This document shows, in pieces, positions 43,501 through 51,454 of a DNA stretch of 64,000 bases; position 1 is the first letter of the stretch, and every line of letters starts with the position of its first letter. The notes under the pieces are model-generated. The model searched no databases, had not been told where the DNA came from, and worked only from the letters and a program-made list of their open reading frames with translations. Source of the stretch: Bacteroidota bacterium (GTDB lineage Bacteria > Bacteroidota > Bacteroidia > Chitinophagales > Saprospiraceae); NCBI GenBank assembly GCA_003045895.1, contig PZPC01000025.1, positions 1 through 64,000 on the forward strand, read 5' to 3'. A program made the position numbers and the translations under genes.

Positions 43501-46188
43501 CGTTGTACCAACGGTATAGGTCTCACCGGTACAGATGCGGGTGGTAATGTTGGTGGTGAGCGTGGGGGTAACCGTCAGGGCGAGTTGCACAAGGCTGTCG
43601 CAACCGTCCGGCGTGATGAAGCTATCCTGGTAGTCGCCCGTGCTGGTGTAGTTGCTGTTGCCGACCGTGTACGTTTCACCCTCGCAAATGGTAATGTCGA
43701 GGGGGGTGATGATGGCATTTTCCACTTGTAGATTCACCGTCACCACCGAATCGCAGCCCGCGCTGGAAGGGAACGTGTAGGTGTAAGTGCCTGCGGTGGT
43801 CAGGTTGTCGCCCCCAATGCTGTAACTCGTTCCGGTACAAATGAGGGGGGTAATGGTGTTGGTGATGGTTGAGGTGACTACCAGCTCCAGTTGCGCAATA
43901 CTGTCACAACCCGCGGGCGTAGTGAGGTTGGCGGTGTACGTGCCAGAAGCCGTATAGGATTGCCCGTTGAACGGATAGGCCTGTCCCTGGCAGATATTGG
44001 CGGTGGTTGTGCTGACGGGAGGCGGGGTTACGGCCAACTGCAGGTTAACGGTAGAATCACAGCCGTTGGCAGCCGGGAGCGTTACCGAATAGTTGCCCGC
44101 GCTGTTAAAGGTCTGAGCGCCGAGGGGGTAGGTTGTTCCCTGGCAGATCGTCGCATTGAGGTTGGTGACAATGGGCCCTGCAACCTGCAGGTTGATGGCT
44201 ACCAGGCTGTCGCAGCCCGCCACCGATTGGTAGGCGAAATTATAAGTGCCCGTAGTGGTCAGGGTCGTGTTGTCAATGGTAATGGATTCCCCTGCGCAAA
44301 GCTGGATATCCTGGGACGTATTGATGACGTTGTCGACGGCCAGGTTGATGGTCGTGGTGGAATCACAACCGTTGCTGGCCGGCAGAACGACCGTATAAGT
44401 GCCCGCAGTAGAAAACGATTGCCCGCCAAAACTGTACGTATCACCGGCACAAATGCTGGGGCTGATCGTTTGGCTGACATTGGGTAGCACGGTCAGCGTA
44501 AGGCGGTAGATGCTGTCGCAACCGCTGGCTGCCGTATAGGGCAGGTTGTAGGTGCCCGCAGTAGAAAAGGTATTGCCGTCAACGGTGAAGGTCTCGCCCT
44601 GGCAGACCGAGGCGGTAGCCGTTTGTACGACAGGCTGTACGACCAGCAAGTTGAGCCGTACAATCGAATCGCAGCCGTTGGCCGCCGTCAGGTTAACGGT
44701 GTAATTGCCCGCAGTGGAATAAGTGTTGGGCCCGACCGCATAGCTTTCGCCCGCACAAATGGTAGGGTTGAGGTTGGTCATGACACTGCTGACCACGCTA
44801 AGATTGAGCGTAGCCACGCTGTCGCAACCGCTGGGCCGGGGGAAAGTAGCGCTGTAGGTACCCGAGGCGCTGTAATTGGTGCCATTGAACGCGTAGGATT
44901 GCCCGGTGCAAATGGTGGCGTTGGTCATACTCGTCGGGCGGGGTAACACGGTCAGCTGAAGATCTACTAACGAATCACAACCCACTTCGTCCTGCAATTG
45001 GTAGAAGTAGTTGCCGCTTTGGGTCAGCAAATTGCCGCCAATAGCATAACTCTGGCCCGCACAGATGGTTTCTTCCAGCTGGGTGGTTTCAAAAGTACCA
45101 ATTAAGGTGAGGGATAGATAAACAATAGAATCACAACCCGAACCCGGAGCGGATAACACGACTTCGTAATCACCATCCTGGCTGAATTCGGAGGAACCGA
45201 CCTGGTAAAACGTGCCATTACATATTTCGATATCCAAGTAAGTTTCAGCGATCGGCACCACATCCAGGCTGAGCTCGAAGACCAGGTCACAGTTGTTGGG
45301 TACCGTCACATAAACGTCGTAATCACCCGCGTCGGTAAAAGTCTGCCCTGCCAGGTTAAAGGTTTCCCCTTCACAGATCACTTCTGATAATTGCTGGGGA
45401 ACCGGTTCCACCACTTCCACCGTCACGCATCCCTGAAGGCCGGAATAACAAGGGTTGTAGGGGTCCACACAGAGGGTATAGGTGCCCAGTTCAGAGGGAA
45501 AGGAAATGGCACTGTTGAGGTCCGTACCAGCGTCATCTCCGTCCAGGGTCCAGTAGTAGGCACCGGCGCCGGCAATCGGGGGATTGACCGAAACATTTAG
45601 TACTCCACCCTGGCAGACGGTAGCGGGGGCCACAATATTGGGCACCACCTGGGCTACCGGTGGCGCCGTCGTGCTACCGCTGAGTACGGTCACGGTGAAG
45701 TCGCAAATATCACCGTAGGCACCGTCAATGACCAGGAAGTAGATGCCGCCGACGGTGAGGGGAGATGTGGTATTGAAGACCTGACTGGTATTATCGGGTA
45801 CCTGGTCATCACAATTGCTGACCAGGCTGAAGTTGCTGCAATCCGTGGTATTGTAGATGCCAATTTGTAAACCCTCGTTCTGGCCATCGCCGTTCTGATC
45901 CACATTGCAGTTGAAAACAGCAATACTCAACGACAAACTCGTTGAGCCGGCCACAAAGCCCACCCACTGGGTGTTGTGCAATTGGCCAGCGCAGAACCCC
46001 GGAGGGGCTTCACCCAGGGTCATTGAAGCGTTGGTGCCCGAGTAGCCGTTGATGTCACATACGACACAAGCATCGCCACAAAAACTAGACAAAACGATCG
46101 TGTTGGGGTCATCGCATTCTTCAATAATTTGCGCGCTAACACCATTAAAAATAAAAGACACCCAAAATAGAAGTAGAAGTTTTTTCAT
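40591..46188 (-). CDS. Giant secreted adhesin with 23 tandem repeats and a T9SS/gliding C-terminal domain
   Basis: 1865 residues. A signal peptide (LLLLFWVSFIFNGVSA) is followed by a Cys-rich N-terminal domain (about 20-260). From about 261 to 1436 there are 23 tandem repeats of about 51 residues, each with the frame IC-x-G-x-[ST]-Y ... YT-x-x-G-x-Y ... GCDS[IT]V-x-L-x-L-x-V; only the first departs at the second Cys. Two Cys per repeat suggest one disulfide each. Three SprB-like domains follow (TGGTAPYSYTWSNG and similar). The end is a gliding-motility C-terminal domain (YIPTAFSPDGDQINDNF; NRWGEAVYEG; GWDG), the signal for type IX secretion. It is a cell-surface adhesin for gliding or attachment. 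Confidence 0.9.
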   Translation of the reverse strand: MKKLLLLFWVSFIFNGVSAQIIEECDDPNTIVLSSFCGDACVVCDINGYSGTNASMTLGEAPPGFCAGQLHNTQWVGFVAGSTSLSLSIAVFNCNVDQNGDGQNEGLQIGIYNTTDCSNFSLVSNCDDQVPDNTSQVFNTTSPLTVGGIYFLVIDGAYGDICDFTVTVLSGSTTAPPVAQVVPNIVAPATVCQGGVLNVSVNPPIAGAGAYYWTLDGDDAGTDLNSAISFPSELGTYTLCVDPYNPCYSGLQGCVTVEVVEPVPQQLSEVICEGETFNLAGQTFTDAGDYDVYVTVPNNCDLVFELSLDVVPIAETYLDIEICNGTFYQVGSSEFSQDGDYEVVLSAPGSGCDSIVYLSLTLIGTFETTQLEETICAGQSYAIGGNLLTQSGNYFYQLQDEVGCDSLVDLQLTVLPRPTSMTNATICTGQSYAFNGTNYSASGTYSATFPRPSGCDSVATLNLSVVSSVMTNLNPTICAGESYAVGPNTYSTAGNYTVNLTAANGCDSIVRLNLLVVQPVVQTATASVCQGETFTVDGNTFSTAGTYNLPYTAASGCDSIYRLTLTVLPNVSQTISPSICAGDTYSFGGQSFSTAGTYTVVLPASNGCDSTTTINLAVDNVINTSQDIQLCAGESITIDNTTLTTTGTYNFAYQSVAGCDSLVAINLQVAGPIVTNLNATICQGTTYPLGAQTFNSAGNYSVTLPAANGCDSTVNLQLAVTPPPVSTTTANICQGQAYPFNGQSYTASGTYTANLTTPAGCDSIAQLELVVTSTITNTITPLICTGTSYSIGGDNLTTAGTYTYTFPSSAGCDSVVTVNLQVENAIITPLDITICEGETYTVGNSNYTSTGDYQDSFITPDGCDSLVQLALTVTPTLTTNITTRICTGETYTVGTTPYSSTGNFTNTLTAASGCDSVVTLNLTVVNIPNTSVSAAICDGGSYTIGGNTYTTAGQYTIPLTSVDGCDSTIVLDLVVTDFYETNLNITRCEGASYTVGINTYTTTGNYQDMFQSQDGCDSIVNLALVINPLLSETLNVALCDGESYTVAGMSYSTTGTYQQTVPSVVTGCDSTITLNLVINPVPQTTLDETICAGESVSVGSSVYTQTGNYSDNLQTTAGCDSIVALNLTVIPLAETSLTEVICAGESVVVGSDTFSASGQYTVLLTAQSSGCDSIVYLDLTVNPLPVTDLTATICAGESYTIGGVAYAATGTYQEVVPALLTGCDSTINLNLVVHPVYDEFLTATICEGESVAVGDIVYTQSGVWPTLLVSGQGCDSLVTLNLTVNSIQETNLTETICAGDSYTVGTTNYTTTGSYTQTLASTDTGCDSIVNLALTALAPIETFLTEAICTGETYTVGAETYATTGNYQVTLIAAGSGCDSTVYLDLLVNEVFTTTLTETICTDESFAMGGQNYSATGTYQANLLTTVGCDSTVILNLTVAPCALTVASSTVANNCQGDAAGEINFSISVGTAPYTFTWNSLVGGLSGSGSIAANNQPTNLMGLPAGDYRILVTDANGVMAILTATVSEPPALALQLEAATYGAFELSCAEVADGRLTATVTGGTAPYSYTWSNGADAAIANDLAAGTYSLTVSDALGCTTAASSILVAPPALTAALAIATPVCDNLNGGNISAEAVNGGTGPYLFALDGDAFRPLSLFTGVSVGTHTVTVQDANGCVWEQAAEVAAAPELTVNLGPDLELIYGDSIELLANTSYPVADYKWAGEAIISCDTCATPLIKPTQSGQYSVTVIDENGCTATDRITVLMRKVRDVYIPTAFSPDGDQINDNFLIYGGSQVVSIKSFYVFNRWGEAVYEGQDFAPNNTNMGWDGMHRGQPLNAGVYIYMAEITFTDGETILYKGDVMLMR
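41875..45408 (-). repeat. Tandem 153-base coding repeats of the adhesin
   Basis: 23 diverged copies of a unit of about 153 bases, in frame, coding the 51-residue repeats. Conservation is strongest at the IC-x-G and GCDS codons. The copies are not identical, so the array is old, but it could still change length by recombination. Confidence 0.85.
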
Positions 46189-46437
46189 TGCTTTTGCCTA
46201 AAAAATGATGTGAATAGCTGAATAGTCTGTTTCAACTTTAAATTAGGGTAAGAGAGGTGTTGCGTTCGGTGTGCTGGCACGTTTACTGCTAAACCTTTTT
46301 AGAAGTGAAAAAAACGCATGTGTCGATAAAAGTACATTTTTGTATGATTAACCTGAATATACAGCTGGTAAATTATGCTGCTGTTTATCCTGGAATTCGT
46401 TATCTGGCCGTAAATGTCTGCTGGCCGTCAGAAGTTG

Positions 46438-47133
46438 TCAGGGTGTGCTCACGGATACGGGAAGGACCTTGCCGTTGAAGAAGGTGTGTCCGTTTTGCAA
46501 GAACCAGGCGATCATGCTCCCCATCTGGTTACTCGAAACGGGCGCCTGAAAGCCTGGGAACGCCGCCGTCAGCATTTCCGTTTGTACAGCGCCCAGGGCG
46601 AGGCAATTGCAGGCAATACCTTCGTCTTTCCATTCTTCGGCCAGGCATTCCGTCAGGGAAGCCAGGGCAGCCTTACTGGCACTGTAGGCGGATAAGCCCG
46701 GAAATTTTGAACTCCCCTGAAAGCCACCCATGCTGCCGACATTGATGACGTGCGCCTGCTTGAAGAGCGGTTGGAGGGTTTGCAAAAGCCGAACCACCCC
46801 AAAAAGGTTGATGGAAAAAGTCTGCTCCCAATCGGGAGTCGTCAGTTCCATAAAAGGCTTGTTGATCAACAGCCCGGCATTGTTAACCAGCCCGCTGAGG
46901 TGGCCAAAGGAAGCCACCCAGTCGTACACCCGGGTAGGCTCGAAAGTAGCGAGGTCGGCAGCCAGGTAGGCGATATTATTGGTGCCAAATTGTTGCTGGC
47001 CGGCCTGGGTCAGTGCTTGCAGTTGAGCTTCGTTGCGGCTCAATACGAGTACCTGGTGGGTAGGGTCGGCAGCCAGTGCCAGGGCGGTGTCGTAGCCAAT
47101 TCCACGGCTGGCACCGGTAATCAGAAAATTCAT
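46438..47133 (-). CDS. Short-chain dehydrogenase/reductase (paralogue 1)
   Basis: 231 residues, a classical SDR. The NAD(P)-binding motif is TGASRGIGYDTALAL (T-G-x3-G-I-G, about 7-14), with NNAG in LVNNAGLLI. The catalytic Tyr and Lys are in YSASKAAL, with Ser upstream in INVGSMGG. The basic residue after strand 2 (LVLSRNEAQL) favours NADP(H). The substrate is unknown. It follows a second SDR gene after a 10-base gap, so the two form an operon. Confidence 0.88.
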   Translation of the reverse strand: MNFLITGASRGIGYDTALALAADPTHQVLVLSRNEAQLQALTQAGQQQFGTNNIAYLAADLATFEPTRVYDWVASFGHLSGLVNNAGLLINKPFMELTTPDWEQTFSINLFGVVRLLQTLQPLFKQAHVINVGSMGGFQGSSKFPGLSAYSASKAALASLTECLAEEWKDEGIACNCLALGAVQTEMLTAAFPGFQAPVSSNQMGSMIAWFLQNGHTFFNGKVLPVSVSTP

Positions 47134-47143
47134 CTTGCTATTT

Positions 47144-47860
47144 TTAGTGTTTATCAGAGCCGGCCACCAGTGGGCGAACCGTTATTTCTTCAAAGTCTTC
47201 GGTAGCAGCCACCACTTGCGCTACTACTTGTGCTACCCGTTCGGGAGTTAGCAGGGTAGCGGGATCCACCGCTATGCCATCCCAGGAACTGGTGAGGGTC
47301 GCACCTGGCCGTACGAGGGTCGTCTTCACGGCAGTGCCTGCCAACTCTTTGCGGACACCCCGGTGCCAGGCTTCGAGGGCGTATTTACTCAGCGCGTAAG
47401 CGTGTAGTGGCGCCGGCCAATCGGTGGTAGCCACCGAACCAATCGTAACTAAATGCCCCGGCCGGGCCTCGCGCAAACGGCCGAGTAACGCCTGGGTCAG
47501 GTAGTGGGCACTGAAAACATTGGTGGCGAAAAAATGAGCCAACTGGGGTGGTGGTCCGGTGAGTAAATCGCCGGGAGCAAATTGTCCCAGGTTGTGGACC
47601 AACACCTGCAGGGAACTGACCTGGCTATCAATGTGGGCAGCCCAGGCCAGGCAGCCTGCTTCCGTAGCCAGATCGGCACAAAAAGTAACGAGCCTACTGG
47701 TGGGGCACGTGGCCGGCCATCCGGCTGCCAGGGCCTGCAATTGGGCAGGAGTACGGGCTGCAACAAACACGGTGTAGCCTTGCTGACCGAATACTTCGGC
47801 GATAGCGCGCCCAATTCCCCGGCTGCCGCCACTGATAGCAATAGCTGGTGGTGGTGTCAT
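47144..47860 (-). CDS. Short-chain dehydrogenase/reductase (paralogue 2)
   Basis: 238 residues, a second SDR with GGSRGIGRAIAEVF (G-G-x3-G-I-G), an N-L-G variant of the NNAG motif (VHNLGQF), and the catalytic pair in YALSKYAL. Arg in VAARTPAQL suggests NADP(H). It is translated just before the other SDR, so the pair may act on one pathway or form a heteromer; the sequence does not say. The 47861-48060 region upstream is divergent towards the transporter genes. Confidence 0.88.
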   Translation of the reverse strand: MTPPPAIAISGGSRGIGRAIAEVFGQQGYTVFVAARTPAQLQALAAGWPATCPTSRLVTFCADLATEAGCLAWAAHIDSQVSSLQVLVHNLGQFAPGDLLTGPPPQLAHFFATNVFSAHYLTQALLGRLREARPGHLVTIGSVATTDWPAPLHAYALSKYALEAWHRGVRKELAGTAVKTTLVRPGATLTSSWDGIAVDPATLLTPERVAQVVAQVVAATEDFEEITVRPLVAGSDKH

Positions 47861-48019
47861 GGTCTGGTATTTTTATTTTTTTCCTACGCTCAACAAGAAA
47901 AGGGTTGCCACTGTTTTGCAAAACAGTGGTTTCATCAGCAGCCACAGGGTGTTAAGGATTAAAAACACCACATATTTGTCAATCCTGGTGGAAACTGCTT
48001 CCTTTTGCCCAGGTTTCGC

Positions 48020-48027
48020 TAATTTTG
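48020..48027 (+). promoter_or_regulatory. Candidate -7 promoter element for the MlaE gene
   Basis: TAATTTTG fits TAnnTTTG and lies 33 bases before the ATG at 48061. A TTTTG at 48003-48007 is closer than the usual -33 spacing, so the upstream element is uncertain. Confidence 0.4.
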
Positions 48028-48060
48028 CCTTTCTGCTTTTTCGATCTATCAAACTATAGC

Positions 48061-48807
48061 ATGATCATCCAAAACTTTCTAGCTCACATTGGTCGTTATT
48101 TCCATCTGCTTGGCACTGCCATTGCCCGACCGGAAAAAGTGTCCATGTACTACAAAGAAACCATGCGACAGATGAACGACATCGGTGTGGGGTCTTTCAT
48201 CATTGTTGCCCTGATCGCTGTTTTTATCGGTGCCGTAACGGCTATTCAGTTTGCTTATCAGCTGCAAGATAGTTTTGTTCCGCGGTATTACATCGGTTAC
48301 ATTGTGCGCGATACCACCATCATCGAATTGGCGCCCACCATTACCTGCCTCGTTTTGGCGGGTAAAGTAGGTTCTAACATGGCGGCAGAAATTGGCGGTA
48401 TGCGCCAGAAAGAACACATTGATGCCATGGAAATCATGGGCGTCAATACGGCTGCTTATCTCATCTTGCCCAAGGTTATCGGAGCACTCATCGTTATTCC
48501 GATGCTGGTTGCGATTGCAGCCTTCGTCAGCATCCTGGGAGGCTATTTGTCTACGGTACCCGTAGGTTTGATCTCGCACAGCGAGTACGAGCTGGGGGTA
48601 CGCTCTTATTTTATTCCCTACAATATCACCTTGATGTTCATCAAGTCGGTGGTGTTTGCGTTTATTCTCACCACCGTACCCTGCTACCAGGGCTACTACG
48701 TTAAGGGAGGAAGTGTAGAGCTCGGTAAAGCCAGTACCAATGCCGTGGTTTTTAGCGACATTCTTATTCTCTTGTTCGACTACCTGATTGCGATGGTTTT
48801 TACGTAA
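48061..48807 (+). CDS. mlaE: MlaE-family lipid ABC transporter permease
   Basis: 248 residues from the ATG at 48061. It matches the MlaE/DUF140 permease: an N-terminal amphipathic helix, then five or so membrane helices, with TAIQFAYQL, the conserved GKVGSNMAAEIGGMRQKEHIDAMEIMGVN (quoted in part: GSNMAAEIGGM) cytosolic loop that docks the ATPase, and PKVIGALIVIPMLV. With the ATPase encoded downstream it moves phospholipids between inner and outer membrane to maintain envelope asymmetry. The gene pair is tightly spaced (17 bases). Confidence 0.9.
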   Translation: MIIQNFLAHIGRYFHLLGTAIARPEKVSMYYKETMRQMNDIGVGSFIIVALIAVFIGAVTAIQFAYQLQDSFVPRYYIGYIVRDTTIIELAPTITCLVLAGKVGSNMAAEIGGMRQKEHIDAMEIMGVNTAAYLILPKVIGALIVIPMLVAIAAFVSILGGYLSTVPVGLISHSEYELGVRSYFIPYNITLMFIKSVVFAFILTTVPCYQGYYVKGGSVELGKASTNAVVFSDILILLFDYLIAMVFT

Positions 48808-48823
48808 AAAGAAACCGCTTCTA

Positions 48824-49591
48824 ATGATTAAGACAGAAAATCTGGTTAAATCCTTTGGGGAAACCACGGTACTCAAAAATATAACAACGGAGTTTTATCC
48901 GGGTAAAACGAACCTCATTATCGGACGTTCCGGTGCGGGTAAAACGGTTTTGCTCAAATTGCTCGTGGGGCTCCACAAGCCCACCGAAGGCAAAGTGTTT
49001 TACGACAAAGTTGATTTTTTTGGGCTCGATAGCAAGGCCATGCGAAATGTCCGCATGAAAGTGGGCATGCTCTTTCAGGCTTCCGCCCTCTTTGACTCGC
49101 TTTCGGTAGAAGAGAATGTCCGTTTCCCCCTGGATATGTTTACCAATATGACGCCCAAGGAAAAAGCCATGCGGGTGGGGTACTGCCTGGAACGGGTAAG
49201 CCTGGAGGGTGTTAACACCAAATTCCCTTCCGAAACCAGTGGCGGCATGCAGAAACGGATCGGTATTGCCCGCGCCATCGTCCTTGACCCCAAATACCTC
49301 TTCTGCGATGAACCCAACTCGGGGCTGGATCCCAAAACGGCTCTCGTCATTGATGAGTTGATTAAAAGTATTACCGAAGAACTCAATATTACCACCGTTA
49401 TCAATACCCACGACATGAACTCGGTCATGGAAATTGGGGACAACATCATCCTCCTCTACCAGGGCGAAATCGCCTGGCGGGGTAGCAAAGACCAGGTGCT
49501 AACCAGTGACAACGACCTGTTGCAAGACTTTATCTTCGCCAGCCCCTTCCTCCAACGCCTGCGTGACCAGGCACTGGCGAAGGGCGCTTAG
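48824..49591 (+). CDS. mlaF: MlaF-family lipid ABC transporter ATP-binding protein
   Basis: 255 residues from the ATG at 48824. ABC ATPase motifs: Walker A IIGRSGAGKTVLLKL, Q-loop MLFQASALFDSLSVEENVRFP (the MlaF-type F-P after the Q-loop), signature ETSGGMQKRIGIARA, Walker B YLFCDEPNSGLDP, and the switch His in INTHDMNSV. It powers lipid movement by the adjacent MlaE permease at the inner membrane. The substrate-binding MCE protein (MlaD) that normally completes the complex is not next in line. The stop codon lies within the left arm of a long inverted repeat. Confidence 0.92.
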   Translation: MIKTENLVKSFGETTVLKNITTEFYPGKTNLIIGRSGAGKTVLLKLLVGLHKPTEGKVFYDKVDFFGLDSKAMRNVRMKVGMLFQASALFDSLSVEENVRFPLDMFTNMTPKEKAMRVGYCLERVSLEGVNTKFPSETSGGMQKRIGIARAIVLDPKYLFCDEPNSGLDPKTALVIDELIKSITEELNITTVINTHDMNSVMEIGDNIILLYQGEIAWRGSKDQVLTSDNDLLQDFIFASPFLQRLRDQALAKGA

Positions 49592-49749
49592 GGGTCGGCG
49601 AATAATAACTTTCCCATTTGAAGTTGCTCTCCCGTCGCCATGCTGCGTTGCTCATCGCTCATGTAGCTATGGCTATACTCGCTCTTCGCGTCTTGCCTGG
49701 CAACGCGATAGCTGCCTTGAAAAGAGTAACTTATTATTCGCCGACCCCT
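49590..49749. repeat. Long inverted repeat at the end of mlaF, with nested stem
   Basis: A 19-bp perfect terminal inverted repeat (49590-49608 and 49731-49749) encloses about 122 bases. Inside, GCGTTGC (49645-49651) can pair with GCAACGC (49700-49706), and there is a further TAGC/GCTA stem. The left arm overlaps the mlaF stop codon. It is MITE-like or a structured RNA 3' end. Confidence 0.6.
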
Positions 49750-50283
49750 TAGGGAGGTCGGAAGGCTATAAGCCGCCGCTGCACGCCAACCAAAAAAGAG
49801 GTTGCTACCTTTAATTGCCAGCTCAAAAACGAGATTTTACAAAACACTGGTAGTCAGTAGCTTAAGAAAAAGGTAGTTTGAAGTGGAAATCGGAAATCGG
49901 AGGTGGGAGCGGAAAACTGGAATGAATATTTCCGACACACTTGATTGAACTATCCCCCTTTTCGACCCTTTTCTGCCAATGTATAAATCCTACAGCACTT
50001 CTTTCCACTTCCTACTTGGGTCTAAACGCGCTCATTGTCCGCTTTTACACGTTTCTCCTTTTACACGTTCACACGGTCTTTATTTTCGACTTCCCACTTC
50101 CGACCTCGCACTTCCGACTTCCCACCCCTTTTCTATATCCGCAAAAATTCCTTATCTTTGCGCTCGCTAAAAAACAGTGAAATGCGTGTATCAATCCTAC
50201 CGTTCTACTAGCTTGCCTCAGCCGACCAGCTCCTCCCGGAGCCCTGCCCTGAATGTTTTTAGCACAATCCTTAAGCCATCTTT
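49592..50283. other. Repeat-rich intergenic region between mlaF and prfA
   Basis: No gene supported. Besides the inverted repeat, it holds three 14-base tandem units CGACTTCCCACTTC/CGACCTCGCACTTC/CGACTTCCCACCCC (50087-50128), a loosely inverted purine-rich counterpart near 49880-49912, a CTTTTACACGTT duplication at about 50042-50070, and the prfA promoter. Confidence 0.5.
50153..50160 (+). promoter_or_regulatory. Promoter -7 element for prfA
   Basis: TATCTTTG, with a TTTT run 20 bases upstream (50129-50132) as a poor -33 box. The 5' leader would be about 115 bases before the prfA ATG. Confidence 0.5.
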
Positions 50284-51345
50284 ATGATAGATAAATTAGC
50301 AGCCATCCACGACCGCTTCCGCAATTTGGAAGAGAACCTGTCCGATCCCGCGGTGATCAATGATATGGACCGTTTCCAGAAGGTCAACAAAGAATACAAG
50401 AAGCTCCAGCCCGTGATTGAGGCCTACGAAGCCTACCGGGATTTGATGGGCAACATCAAAACTGCCCAGGAGATGCTCCGTGACCCCGAAATGAAGGAGA
50501 TGGCCGAAATGGAGCTGGACGACCTCAAGCCCCGGCAACAAGAAATGGAAGAAGCGCTCCGGATGATGCTGATTCCACGTGATCCCGAGGACGAACGCGA
50601 CGTCATTTTTGAGATCCGCTCGGGTACGGGTGGTGACGAAGCCAGTATTTTTGCCGGTGACCTGCTCCGTATGTATACCCGCTACTTCGACGAGGTGGGG
50701 TGGAAATACGAAGTGCTCTACGAAAACGAAGGCAGCGCGGGTGGCTACAACAAAGTGGTGCTGGAAGTGAGCGGCGAAGATGTCTACGCGCGCCTCAAAT
50801 TCGAGTCGGGCGCCCACCGGGTGCAGCGCATTCCCCGGACCGAATCCCAGGGACGGGTACACACTTCGGCGGCAACCGTGGTGGTCATGCCCAAGTTGGA
50901 ACTGGAAGACGTGAATATCAAAAAATCCGACCTCAAGATCGACACCTTCCGCGCCAGTGGCGCCGGCGGGCAGCACGTCAACAAGACCGAGTCGGCTATC
51001 CGCATCACCCACCTGCCGACGGGTATTGTCTCGGAGAGCCAGGACGGACGGTCCCAGCACAAGAACAAGGATATCGCCATGTCGCAGCTCCTGCAGCGCA
51101 TCCAGGACCAGCAGCGCGAAGCCCACCAGGCCGAGCAAGCCTCGAAGCGGAAAAGCCTCGTAGGCTCGGGGGATCGTGCCGACAAGATCCGCACTTACAA
51201 CTACCCCCAGAACCGCGTCACCGATCACCGCATCAACCTGACGCTCTACAACCTCGACCAAATTGTAGAAGGACAAATTGGTGGTATCATTGAGGCCTTA
51301 CAGCTGGCCGAAAATACGGCTAAGCTGGAGGAGGGGGTGGTGTAG
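50284..51345 (+). CDS. prfA: Peptide chain release factor 1
   Basis: A 353-residue class I release factor for UAA/UAG. The codon-recognition motif is the RF1-type P-x-T (RIPRTESQGRVHTSAAT, P184-T186) rather than the SPF of RF2. The catalytic GGQ lies at 228-230 in SGAGGQHVNKTESAIRITH and releases the peptide at the ribosomal P site. The IRSGTGGDEA domain precedes it. No frameshift site is needed. The length is normal. Confidence 0.95.
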   Translation: MIDKLAAIHDRFRNLEENLSDPAVINDMDRFQKVNKEYKKLQPVIEAYEAYRDLMGNIKTAQEMLRDPEMKEMAEMELDDLKPRQQEMEEALRMMLIPRDPEDERDVIFEIRSGTGGDEASIFAGDLLRMYTRYFDEVGWKYEVLYENEGSAGGYNKVVLEVSGEDVYARLKFESGAHRVQRIPRTESQGRVHTSAATVVVMPKLELEDVNIKKSDLKIDTFRASGAGGQHVNKTESAIRITHLPTGIVSESQDGRSQHKNKDIAMSQLLQRIQDQQREAHQAEQASKRKSLVGSGDRADKIRTYNYPQNRVTDHRINLTLYNLDQIVEGQIGGIIEALQLAENTAKLEEGVV

Positions 51346-51404
51346 ATTACCTTAAAGTAATCTAATCCATCTGAACCTTTAATTAAAGAGTTCTTGTCTT
51401 TACT

Positions 51405-51412
51405 TATCTTTG
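51405..51412 (+). promoter_or_regulatory. Candidate -7 promoter element for the S10 peptidase gene
   Basis: TATCTTTG, 43 bases before the ATG at 51455. The -33 region is AT-rich without a good TTTG box. Confidence 0.45.
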
Positions 51413-51454
51413 AAAGAACCATATTCGCCTTTGTCACCAAAATACCACCACGCC

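Noticed and set aside
42940-43731. Plus-strand ORF of 263 codons in the adhesin repeat array
   Set aside because: Reverse-strand shadow of the repeats.
41875-45408. Regularly spaced DNA repeats, at first glance CRISPR-like
   Set aside because: The unit of about 153 bases is in frame within one protein and diverges between copies. There are no short identical repeats with unique spacers and no cas genes.
49941-50180. Hydrophobic-looking ORFs before prfA
   Set aside because: They arise from the pyrimidine-rich tandem repeats and overlap the prfA promoter.
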